Shown here: positions 7,998 through 15,587 of the stretch, piece by piece
How positions within the stretch are numbered: position 1 is the stretch's first letter
Layout of the letters: the number at the start of each line of letters is the position of its first letter
NCBI GenBank assembly: GCA_003142355.1
Contig: PLMF01000339.1
Coordinates: forward strand, 2,325 to 26,458
Length of the DNA stretch: 24,134 bases
Reading direction: 5' to 3'
Origin: Bryobacterales bacterium
Lineage (GTDB): Bacteria > Acidobacteriota > Terriglobia > Bryobacterales > Bryobacteraceae
Made by a program: the position numbers and the translations under genes
Notes under the pieces: model-generated
Told to the model about the DNA's origin: nothing
The model's database searches: none
The model's input: only the letters and a program-made list of their open reading frames with translations

Positions 7998-9590
7998 ATG
8001 AATATTCTCATTGCCGAGCCTCTCGCTGCGGCCGGGATCGAGTTATTTCGGTCCCAGCCCGGCTGGAACACCATCGTTTCCAATCCCAGAGAATATGCCC
8101 AGCACTTGCCGGAAGCCGACGCGCTGCTGGTGCGCAGCGCCGTGCAAGTGAACGCCTCGGTGCTGGAAAAGGCGCCCAAACTGCGTGTCATCGGGCGCGC
8201 CGGCGTGGGGGTGGATAACGTCGATCTCGACGCCGCCACCGAAGCCGGCGTACTGGTCATGAATACGCCCGGCGGCAACGCCGTCTCCGTGGCCGAGCAC
8301 ACCGTGGCGCTCATGCTGGCCATGGCGCGCCGTATCCCGCAGGCCAGCGCCTCTACACGCGCCGGCAAGTGGGAAAAGAAAAAGCTCATGGGCAATGAGC
8401 TGCGCGGCAAGACGCTGGGCATCATCGGTCTCGGCAGTATCGGCCGCGAGGTGGTCAAGCGGGCGCGCGCTTTCGAGATGCGCATCGTGGCGCACGATCC
8501 CTACGTGACTTCCAAGCTCGCCCAGGACCTCGCCGTCGAACTGGTCGGCTTGCCGGCCCTCTATGCCGCCAGCGACTACATCTCGCTCCACGTCGCCACT
8601 ACGCCCGAAACCCAGGGAATCCTCTCGCACGAAGCCTTCCGCCTGATGAAACCGGGCGTCCGCATCGTCAACTGCGCGCGCGGCGAGCTGGTGGATGAGG
8701 CGGCGCTCCTCGAAGCCGTCGAATCCGGCAAGGTCGCCGGTGTGGCGCTGGACGTATTCTCCGCCGAGCCGCCGCCCGCCGGATTCCCGCTGTTCGCCTT
8801 GGACGCCGTGCTCGCCACCCCGCACATCGGCGGCTCCACCGAGGAGGCGCAGGAGATCGTGGGGGTTCGCATTGCCGAGCAGGTGGTGGAATACCTGAAG
8901 AACGGTCTCGCCATCAACGCCGTCAACATGCCCTCGCTTTCCCCGGAGCAGTACCGCGCGCTGGGTCCCTACATCACGCTGGCCGAGCGGCTGGGCGCTT
9001 TCGCCTCGTACATCGCCACGGGCAACCCGCGAACCGTGCGGCTGACCTATTTCGGCAGGATCGGCGACGGCAACACCAGCCTCTTGCGCAACGCCGGACT
9101 GGCCGGTCTACTGAGCCGCTCGAGCACGCGCAAGGCCAACTTGGTCAACGCCCAGCAAATGGCCGAGCACCGCGGCTGGAACGTGGCGGAGGCCCACGAG
9201 AAGCGCTCCGTCCACACCGATTCCATCCGCCTCGACGTCGAAACCGACTCGGGCGTCACCACTGTGGAAGGGGTAGTGCTCCTCGATAAACCGCGTCTGC
9301 TCCAGGTGGATGGCATCCATTGCGAAATCACGCTTTCCGGCTTCCTGATCTACATGCGGAACCAGGACGTACCCGGCGTTATCGGCCACGTGGGAACGGT
9401 GTTGGGCCGCAACAAAATCAACATCGCGAATTTCTCGCTGGGCCGGCGCGACGCCCCGGCGGCCCCCGGTGAACCGCTGGAGGCGGTAGCGCTGGTTTCC
9501 ACCGACGAGCTGGTGCCCGAATCGGTGCTGGCGCAACTGCGCGCGAACCCGGCGGTGAAGTTCGCGCGCTCGGTGGAGTTCCGGGCATAG
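7998..9590 (+). CDS. serA: D-3-phosphoglycerate dehydrogenase
   Basis: The 530-residue product is a long-form SerA, which oxidises 3-phosphoglycerate to 3-phosphohydroxypyruvate with NAD as the first step of serine synthesis. The substrate domain surrounds a Rossmann domain with GLGSIG at 144-149. The catalytic triad is visible as R228 (NCARGE), E257 (SAEP) and H276 (TPHIGGS). Residues of about 300-450 form the intervening ASB domain, and a C-terminal ACT domain (about 455-530, starting YMRNQDVPGVIGHVGTVLG) points to control by serine or another amino acid. It follows the class V aminotransferase after 10 bases and is presumably in the same transcript. No serB-type phosphatase is in the window. 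Confidence 0.95.
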   Translation: MNILIAEPLAAAGIELFRSQPGWNTIVSNPREYAQHLPEADALLVRSAVQVNASVLEKAPKLRVIGRAGVGVDNVDLDAATEAGVLVMNTPGGNAVSVAEHTVALMLAMARRIPQASASTRAGKWEKKKLMGNELRGKTLGIIGLGSIGREVVKRARAFEMRIVAHDPYVTSKLAQDLAVELVGLPALYAASDYISLHVATTPETQGILSHEAFRLMKPGVRIVNCARGELVDEAALLEAVESGKVAGVALDVFSAEPPPAGFPLFALDAVLATPHIGGSTEEAQEIVGVRIAEQVVEYLKNGLAINAVNMPSLSPEQYRALGPYITLAERLGAFASYIATGNPRTVRLTYFGRIGDGNTSLLRNAGLAGLLSRSSTRKANLVNAQQMAEHRGWNVAEAHEKRSVHTDSIRLDVETDSGVTTVEGVVLLDKPRLLQVDGIHCEITLSGFLIYMRNQDVPGVIGHVGTVLGRNKINIANFSLGRRDAPAAPGEPLEAVALVSTDELVPESVLAQLRANPAVKFARSVEFRA

Positions 9591-9640
9591 GGATTGCGCG
9601 GTCAGGGCCAGAATAAGTGGCATTGCGCACTCCTGCGTGC

Positions 9641-9668
9641 AGCGTCGAGACAGACTCTCCTCGACGCT
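9641..9668. terminator. Stem-loop between serA and the protease-nuclease gene
   Basis: AGCGTCGAG (9641-9649) and CTCGACGCT (9660-9668) form a perfect 9-bp stem with a 10-base loop. An outer GTGCA/TGCAC pair (9637-9641 and 9676-9680) could extend it with an internal loop. It lies between two converging genes, where a bidirectional terminator is expected. It lacks a T run, so it is only a candidate. Confidence 0.45.
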
Positions 9669-9720
9669 TGGCGGCTGCACAGCGTGCCGGCACAAGCGCC
9701 GATATCCGTGTCAAGCAGAG

Positions 9721-11943
9721 CTACAGCAGAATGTCCTGGAGCCGGTTGATCGGCATGGCGCTTCCAGTTGTGGCTTCGAGAAAACTCTCATGGCCTGGAG
9801 TCGCCAGCACATCGGCATCGACCAGTTCCCCGAAATCGAGGTGCGTCCGCTGCTCGAGCGTCGCTACCTTCACTTGAAACGGCTGGTAGGGAGTCCAGAC
9901 CATCTCTTCAAGAGGCAGGTCTTTGACGAGCGATTCCTGACTCAGGATGAAGGCCGCCGCGCGAGGTTTGCCCTCGGAGTCCGCATACAGAATCACTTTC
10001 CAGAATTCCTTAGGCAGCAGTACATCGCGATATGGACGATCACTGATGCGGAAGACGGGTCCATTGAAGACGCTGATGTTGCCTGTGTTGCTTTTGGCTT
10101 GCTGCTGTACGTACGACTCCAGGTTCCCCCACAACTTCAGTCCGAGATGGGTGGCTTTTTGTCCCTGGTTGAACACTTCGTGCTGAGGCGTGCAGTTGGT
10201 GAAATGGAACGTGTCGGCATTGGCGAACTCCGCCGCCTGTTCCGTATCTCCCCAGGCGGAATCGGCGCGGCGCGTAAGATGGCCGCGGTCGAGTGGGTTA
10301 TCGGCGTAAAGCGCTGCGTCCGTTTGAAAGCCTTGCGCCCGCGGATCGGCGTACCACTTGTCGTTGCCTTCGCGGCTGACTGAAAACTTCGCCTTCGCCG
10401 AATAATTCACGGCCGATACATAGGCCATCTTGCGATCCTGGTTCATGATCACGGAATAGTGGAAGTACTTCAGCTCGGACCCGCCAGATGCCTGAGCGCC
10501 GGCAATTACCAGGACCTTCCCCAATTCCTCGTCGATGACTTTCGGTAGCGGAGCAGGGAAGCCGAGGAAATCCGCCTGATAGCCGGGTCGCTTGGAATAG
10601 TCGGGATCCGGTGCGATCTCCGCCGCTTCATCAAATGCGGGGAGCAACCCGGCGGGAGGCGAAAGTGGCGACTGCGGATTTCCGAGCGTGATCGTCACGT
10701 TCAAAGGCACCGATACCGTCACCGACGACGCGCCATACTGAACGCGCAATCCGCCGGAGTTCACCGACACTGGCTTGGCGGCCCGCGGCGCGGCAGCGGC
10801 CGCCGCGGGTGCGGCCGGCTCTTCATGGGACGAGTCTTCGACGGTCCCGGTTGCGGCCGCGGCTGAGGTCGCTTCCTGAGGCACAGACGGCATCTGGGCG
10901 CCGAGCAGTCCATCCCTCACCGCCTTTCCCGCGGCCGGCACCTCGGCATTCCGAATGAACCCGACCAGCACCGAAACGCGAATGCCCTCGTTGGCGACCC
11001 AAGCCAAGAGCGACGGGTCGTCCGTCTCGTGCCAAATCGCGCCGTTGGCCTGAAGAAAGTGGCCCTGGTCATCGGTTCTCGGAATGCCGGAATGATGCAG
11101 AGCGACCACTTCCCATTGGTCGTTGAAGACCGGAGATCCCGACGAGCCCGGCTCGGTGTCGGCTTCATATTGTGCGAAATTCGGCAGGAGATGCAGCAGC
11201 CGGTTCTGCCGGACGACCACTTCCTTGGCTCGTCCCGCCGGATGTTGAATGATGTTGGCAGGCTCGGTCACCATGATCTTGCCTTCCAGACCCTCAAGGG
11301 GACAATAGCCGAACTCAGACAAGGAGCGCCCTTCTCGGGATGCAGTATTCACGGCAACGATGGTGAAGTCGAGTCCCGCGTCCGACAGGAAGAACGTGTC
11401 GGGATCGAGGGTGAAGGAGTACGCGGGAAGAGTCACACCGCCCTTCATCTGGTAGTTGAACTCAACGGAGGTTATCGAAGCCTCGTCCGGCGTGGCGAGT
11501 ACATGATGATTGGTCATCAGCAAACGCGGCGAGACGAGGAAGCCCGTGCCGTACTTTACCCGGCCGTCGCCCAAGTGACTGACGGTGCGGCACACAGCGC
11601 TGCACGCCCGCCAGCCGCGTTCGAGGAATTCGACCGACAGGAAATCGCGCGACTCGCCGATAATCTGTTCCAAAACCTTGGGAGACAATTCGCCGATTCG
11701 CTCGGGTTCGGCGACCATGGGCCTGAGCGCGTCCGACACGGACAGGCGCCAGGCCGAGCCGGACATCATTCGGACCAATCGAGTGGCGCGTTTCGCCAGG
11801 CGGTCATGGGACTCCGCACCGGCGATCCCTTCGTTCTCGGCCGTGTTCAATTGACGGTCTCGATCGGGCGCGCTCTGTTTCCATCGCCCAGCCGCGTCGG
11901 CTGCGATTTTCAGATCGAATGCGAATTTCGTTTCGACGAGCAT
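9721..11943 (-). CDS. Serine protease fused to EndoG-like DNA/RNA nuclease
   Basis: The 740-residue protein has no signal peptide or membrane segment. After an unrecognised 85-residue lead come a trypsin/V8-like protease (about 105-330) and a DNA/RNA non-specific endonuclease (about 450-725). The protease triad is H147 in LLMTNHHVL, D192 in LDFTIVAV and S268 in EPGSSGSPVF. The nuclease has the DRGH motif with general-base H555 (NPLDRGHLTRRADSAWG) and the FTNCTPQHEVFNQG motif, whose N592 should bind the metal. An alanine/proline-rich linker (350-395) and a short beta-rich piece (about 396-425) separate the two. All expected catalytic residues are present. I infer a cytoplasmic effector in which proteolysis could control nuclease activity, as in bacterial conflict systems. 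It follows the coiled-coil gene after 10 bases. Confidence 0.88.
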   Translation of the reverse strand: MLVETKFAFDLKIAADAAGRWKQSAPDRDRQLNTAENEGIAGAESHDRLAKRATRLVRMMSGSAWRLSVSDALRPMVAEPERIGELSPKVLEQIIGESRDFLSVEFLERGWRACSAVCRTVSHLGDGRVKYGTGFLVSPRLLMTNHHVLATPDEASITSVEFNYQMKGGVTLPAYSFTLDPDTFFLSDAGLDFTIVAVNTASREGRSLSEFGYCPLEGLEGKIMVTEPANIIQHPAGRAKEVVVRQNRLLHLLPNFAQYEADTEPGSSGSPVFNDQWEVVALHHSGIPRTDDQGHFLQANGAIWHETDDPSLLAWVANEGIRVSVLVGFIRNAEVPAAGKAVRDGLLGAQMPSVPQEATSAAAATGTVEDSSHEEPAAPAAAAAAPRAAKPVSVNSGGLRVQYGASSVTVSVPLNVTITLGNPQSPLSPPAGLLPAFDEAAEIAPDPDYSKRPGYQADFLGFPAPLPKVIDEELGKVLVIAGAQASGGSELKYFHYSVIMNQDRKMAYVSAVNYSAKAKFSVSREGNDKWYADPRAQGFQTDAALYADNPLDRGHLTRRADSAWGDTEQAAEFANADTFHFTNCTPQHEVFNQGQKATHLGLKLWGNLESYVQQQAKSNTGNISVFNGPVFRISDRPYRDVLLPKEFWKVILYADSEGKPRAAAFILSQESLVKDLPLEEMVWTPYQPFQVKVATLEQRTHLDFGELVDADVLATPGHESFLEATTGSAMPINRLQDILL

Positions 11944-11953
11944 TTGTGGAACC

Positions 11954-13453
11954 TCACTGCTTAGTGGTGGCCGGCTTTTCTACCGTGGCTTGGACCCGGT
12001 TCGATTTCACGAAGCCTCCATGTACGGGCACGATCCCCGCCTGGATGACGGTGCCCGCGGCACCGTCGAGGAGTGCGAAGCTCACCACCACACCGCCCAT
12101 GTTATAAAACGGCATTCCACCGAACAGCGTCCACATATTCTTCTTCGTGTAAAAGGAACCAACGGCCTTCTGTACTTTCGCCACCAGCAGCATGCCGCCA
12201 TTCTTCAGCGTGTCCGCCACGACGGTATCGCGGACCACGGTCGTCAACGGGATATTGCCCTTGTCATCCGCAGCGGTCAGTTTGCCGAAGAAGGAATCGT
12301 AGACACCGGCGGCGGAAGTCAAGGCGTCCGCGGCCGCCTTGCGCAGCCTGGTCTTATCGAGCAGGGCGGCTTTCGCAGTGTCATCCTTCTCCTTGGCCGC
12401 CAGGTCCGTAAATGCCTGCGCGATCTTTGTGTGCTCGGCCGCCTTGGCCAGGTAAAATGTCTTCGTCGTCGACAGCGTGGCCAATTCAGCGATCACAGCG
12501 GAACCCGCATCCGCCAGCGCAGCCGGATTGTAGATGGAAGGCAGTTGTACCGTCAACTTGTCGCGTTGGGCGATGTATCCCGCCAAGGCATCAATGAGCG
12601 CGGAATCGTCGAGCGTGACGTCGACCGCGCCCACCGAATAGTCGGTGCGAAAGAACCCGAGCAGCTTATTGATGGCGTCCAATCCCAGGCCAGCGGCCGC
12701 AAGCGGCACGGCTTCGGTATGCACGTCCCGAGGGGGCGGCGCCTTTTGATCCGCCTCCGTGCTGCGCGCCGACGCATCCTCCAGGGCCTTCTTGACAATC
12801 GCCAGTTGTGCGCGATAGGCCAGCAGGGCCTGGAAGGAAGGCGCGTCGGCCGAAGCATACAACAGAATCGTTCGCGGCTTCGTTGGCGCGGGGATCATGT
12901 CGGCGATCTTCCTGGCGGCGATACTGGCTGCGCGCCCGGCCAACAGATAGGACTCCGCGCTGCCTGGCTTATCTTTTAGAGTCACGTCGCCGGTGTAGCC
13001 GCTCGCCGGCACATCGCCGATCTGGGCTCTGAGAGCCGCCGATGCGGCATCCGCTTTGGCCTTCTGCGCATCGGCGGCCGATTTCTGCGCGTCGGCCAGG
13101 TCCTTGGCGCCCTTGACGGCGGCTGTTTGATCCGCCAACGCTTGCTTGCCCGGATCGCTGGCGTCCGACAAGGTCTTCTCGGCATCCAACTGCGCTTTCT
13201 TGGCGGTCGCCAACGCCGCCGCATCCTTAGCCGCGGAAAGCGCCGGATTCTTCGCGTCATCCAGTGCCTTCTGGGCGTCTAAAGCCGCCTTCTCTGCATC
13301 GGCGGCCGATTTCTGTGCGTCGGCAGCGGCCTTCTTAGCATCCGCTTCCTTCTTAATCGCGTCCCAATCCGGTTGGTCTTGTGGCATAGCAGTTCCCATC
13401 CCAAATGAAAATATTACTAACAGGATCGTCCTTCGTAGCATCGCGAGACCCAT
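11954..13453 (-). CDS. Secreted alanine-rich coiled-coil protein of unknown function
   Basis: A 499-residue protein I do not recognise. Residues 6-22 form a signal peptide (MLRRTILLVIFSFGMGTA with no lipobox cysteine), so export or membrane anchoring is predicted. Residues 30-145 are almost entirely Ala, Lys, Asp and Gln in seven-residue steps (for example ADAQKSAADAEKAALDAQ), a long helical coiled coil. The following 350 residues are helical and Ala/Asp/Lys-rich, with a more hydrophobic C-terminal section (about 420-480: FFGKLTAAD, MWTLFGGMPFYNMGGVVVS) that may contain a beta or membrane-associated element. No cysteine or catalytic motif was seen. GGGGG lies about eight bases before the chosen ATG. 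The protease-nuclease gene starts 10 bases after its stop, indicating an operon and a shared task. Confidence 0.7.
   Translation of the reverse strand: MGLAMLRRTILLVIFSFGMGTAMPQDQPDWDAIKKEADAKKAAADAQKSAADAEKAALDAQKALDDAKNPALSAAKDAAALATAKKAQLDAEKTLSDASDPGKQALADQTAAVKGAKDLADAQKSAADAQKAKADAASAALRAQIGDVPASGYTGDVTLKDKPGSAESYLLAGRAASIAARKIADMIPAPTKPRTILLYASADAPSFQALLAYRAQLAIVKKALEDASARSTEADQKAPPPRDVHTEAVPLAAAGLGLDAINKLLGFFRTDYSVGAVDVTLDDSALIDALAGYIAQRDKLTVQLPSIYNPAALADAGSAVIAELATLSTTKTFYLAKAAEHTKIAQAFTDLAAKEKDDTAKAALLDKTRLRKAAADALTSAAGVYDSFFGKLTAADDKGNIPLTTVVRDTVVADTLKNGGMLLVAKVQKAVGSFYTKKNMWTLFGGMPFYNMGGVVVSFALLDGAAGTVIQAGIVPVHGGFVKSNRVQATVEKPATTKQ
13068..13324. repeat. Two copies of a 29-base repeat in the coiled-coil gene
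   Basis: The sequences at 13068-13096 and 13296-13324 are identical except for one base (C versus T within the TTCTGYGCG part). They lie 228 bases apart and encode the same Ala-Asp-Ala-Gln-Lys-Ser stretch in the same frame. They suggest internal duplication or gene conversion within the heptad region. Confidence 0.7.
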
Positions 13454-13523
13454 GACTACACCCCCAATGCCATTGCGGCTATGTTGTACTTGGAGATAAT
13501 AACAGAACCAGCGAGAATATGAA

Positions 13524-14540
13524 ATGCCAACACGAACTGAATTATTGATTCGGAAGCTTCAAGAGATCCGCCGGGTCGATGGCGTCACCGTCCAGCACCT
13601 GGAGGAGGTGGCTGCTGCCCCGATCGGAGAGGAGGCCATGGAAACTCCTGCGCCTAGAGTAAGCCAGGCTGCTATTGAATCCTGGAGAAAGTTCGAGCTG
13701 GAACGGCCTCTCGACGAGCGCGACCTTTTCCAGTTGGAGTCCATTGTGCTCGGCAACGGGCTGCGTCCGGCATTTGATATCCAAAATGACGGCTACGGGA
13801 CGTTGCCTTCACTCTGGCAGGAACTAAACGACCGCCGGGCGACGATGGTACCGCTGATCCGGGGGATCGGCCGCGTGAATTTGACGGGGCATCCCCAGCT
13901 TACTTTCGCAGGCACGGCGTTTGTCTGCGGGCAGCAGAGACTCATAACCAACCGTCACGTGGCGCAAATCTTCACGCAAGGTCTCGGCGCCGGCGCTCAG
14001 TTGAGCTTTACTCCGGGAATTACGGTCTCCGCGGACCTGAAACAGGAAGTCGGTTCGAGCGACTCGCTTCCAGTCCGCGTGCTCGCCGCGGAACTGATAC
14101 TCGACACATGGGACATTGCGGTGCTGCGCGTGGAACCGTTGCCCGCCACCATCGCTCCGCTCCCGCTGGCGCGGACCTCACCGGCGGCGATCGAGGAACG
14201 CCTGGCCGCTGTCGTCGGCTATCCCGCTTTCGACCCGGCCGAGGACCTGGCGCAACAACTCCAGATCTTCCGCGGAACTTTCGACAAGAAGCGAATTCAG
14301 CCGGGCCGGCTCAAGGGTATCAAGCCAGCCCCATCCTTCGGAAACACCGTGCAATCTCTGGCCCACGACTGTTCCGTATTGGGGGGTAACTCCGGCTCCG
14401 CTGTGATCGACGTGATCAGCGGGAAGGTGGTGGGCATACACTTCGAAGGAGAGCCGCTGGTCGCCAACTACGCCGTGCCGACATGGGCGATCGCCGGCGA
14501 CGTGCGGGTGGTGAACAGCGGGGTTCAGTTTACCGACTAG
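13524..14540 (+). CDS. Stand-alone trypsin-like serine protease
   Basis: The 338-residue protein has no signal peptide. The protease domain covers about residues 110-320, with H145 in LITNRHVAQIF, D197 in TWDIAVLRV and S290 in LGGNSGSAVID. The HDCSVLGGNSGS environment and the VVGIHFEG stretch after it resemble a protease group that I know mostly in fusion with EndoG-like nucleases; here the protein ends soon after the protease. The first 105 residues are helical and charged and are not recognised; they could be an adaptor or prodomain. The gene diverges from the coiled-coil/protease-nuclease operon across 70 bases. Only a weak GAGA sequence precedes the ATG; a GATAAT hexamer at 13495-13500 is a possible -10 element. 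Confidence 0.85.
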   Translation: MPTRTELLIRKLQEIRRVDGVTVQHLEEVAAAPIGEEAMETPAPRVSQAAIESWRKFELERPLDERDLFQLESIVLGNGLRPAFDIQNDGYGTLPSLWQELNDRRATMVPLIRGIGRVNLTGHPQLTFAGTAFVCGQQRLITNRHVAQIFTQGLGAGAQLSFTPGITVSADLKQEVGSSDSLPVRVLAAELILDTWDIAVLRVEPLPATIAPLPLARTSPAAIEERLAAVVGYPAFDPAEDLAQQLQIFRGTFDKKRIQPGRLKGIKPAPSFGNTVQSLAHDCSVLGGNSGSAVIDVISGKVVGIHFEGEPLVANYAVPTWAIAGDVRVVNSGVQFTD

Positions 14541-14568
14541 GGCCCCATTGGAGTTCCGCTCGTAGGGG

Positions 14569-15513
14569 TCAGACACGCCCGGCCCGGGGCTGGTTCCCGA
14601 GCCCGTTATACTCCTGGCCATCTCGCGCCCGGGCGGAGCGCGCACGCTCGATAAAGGGGTGAAACCAGCGCCGCCGGGCCAGGGTTTCCGGCGTCAAGCT
14701 GCTGAACTCGCGGAACTCCGCGATCATGTGCGACTGGTCGGCGTAGCCCAACTCGAGGGCAGCCTGCGCCCAGTCGACGTTCGCGCCGCAGCCCGCGTAA
14801 GCCAGCCCGGCCTGGAACCTGGCCAGGCGGGCGAACAGCTTGGGCGTGACGCCGACGGCCTCGCGGAACGAGCGGGTCAGGTGCTGGCGGGAGACTCCAG
14901 CCGCGCCGGCGAGCCGCTCGACCGTCAGCCGGCCGCGCGCGCGCAGGATGCACCGGGCCAGCCCGGGCACGTTCAGCGCGGTCTCCTCGGCCGCGGCCTG
15001 CGCGAGGCGGCGGAGTAGGACGGATTCCAGGCGATCGATGCGGGCCGCTTCGCCGGCGTCGGCGAGTTCGGCGGGCAGGCCGGCCGCGGCGGCTCCCCAC
15101 AGCTCGTCGAGAGCCACGCTACGGTCCGCGAGCTCGGCGGGCGTTGCGCCGATAAAAGCGCGGGCTCGGCCCGCCCGCAGGAAGACACCGACCGCTTCCG
15201 GTTGCTGGTCGAGCGAGGCGGCGCCAGCGGCGCTCAACGGTCCGATCACGTCTCCACGGGGCGCGGAAAGAGCGCGCCGCCAGTGACCGCCGCACGCAAA
15301 GGCTTGTTCGAAGCTGAACACCAGGGAGACGTGGCCGTCGGCGACCGAGCGCGGGCAGAGCGGATCGCCCTCGCGTAAGCGGACCTCGCGGAGGAGGGGC
15401 CGGCCGCCGGGCGGGCGCTCCAGCGGCGGGGCGAAGGAGAAGAAGGCGCGGACGTGCTCCCGCAACGCGTGGCAGGGCGCGAATTCCCGATAGTGCACGG
15501 CGGCCGGGAACAT
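14569..15513 (-). CDS. AraC-family transcriptional regulator
   Basis: The 314-residue protein has a C-terminal AraC/XylS DNA-binding domain from about residue 190 to 285. Its first helix-turn-helix is LTVERLAGAAGVSRQHLTRS and its second is around WAQAALELGYADQSHMIAEF, followed by the usual F-x-x-LTPETLARRR end. The N-terminal 130 residues (opening FPAAVHYREFAPCHALREHV, with a later LVFSFEQAF strand) fit the beta-rich sensor domain common in regulators of this type; the ligand is unknown. It diverges from the phosphoesterase/methyltransferase pair across 74 bases, so that pair is a plausible target. On its own strand a TATAAC hexamer (plus-strand 15522-15527) sits so close to the ATG that a leaderless transcript is possible. 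Confidence 0.88.
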   Translation of the reverse strand: MFPAAVHYREFAPCHALREHVRAFFSFAPPLERPPGGRPLLREVRLREGDPLCPRSVADGHVSLVFSFEQAFACGGHWRRALSAPRGDVIGPLSAAGAASLDQQPEAVGVFLRAGRARAFIGATPAELADRSVALDELWGAAAAGLPAELADAGEAARIDRLESVLLRRLAQAAAEETALNVPGLARCILRARGRLTVERLAGAAGVSRQHLTRSFREAVGVTPKLFARLARFQAGLAYAGCGANVDWAQAALELGYADQSHMIAEFREFSSLTPETLARRRWFHPFIERARSARARDGQEYNGLGNQPRAGRV

Positions 15514-15587
15514 CGTTTTCCGTTATAGCAGACCGCGGGGTTCCATTTCTTCTATCCCGCCCGGCGCCCTCCGGCCTAAGCTGGAGC

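Noticed and set aside
6836..8485. 549-codon antisense frame across the aminotransferase and serA
   Set aside because: It covers two well-supported genes on the other strand, and its translation shows only low-complexity Gly, His and Arg.
10823..11964. Alternative frames inside the protease-nuclease gene, including a 311-codon plus-strand frame
   Set aside because: The minus-strand frame contains complete catalytic motifs of two enzyme families; the others have none.
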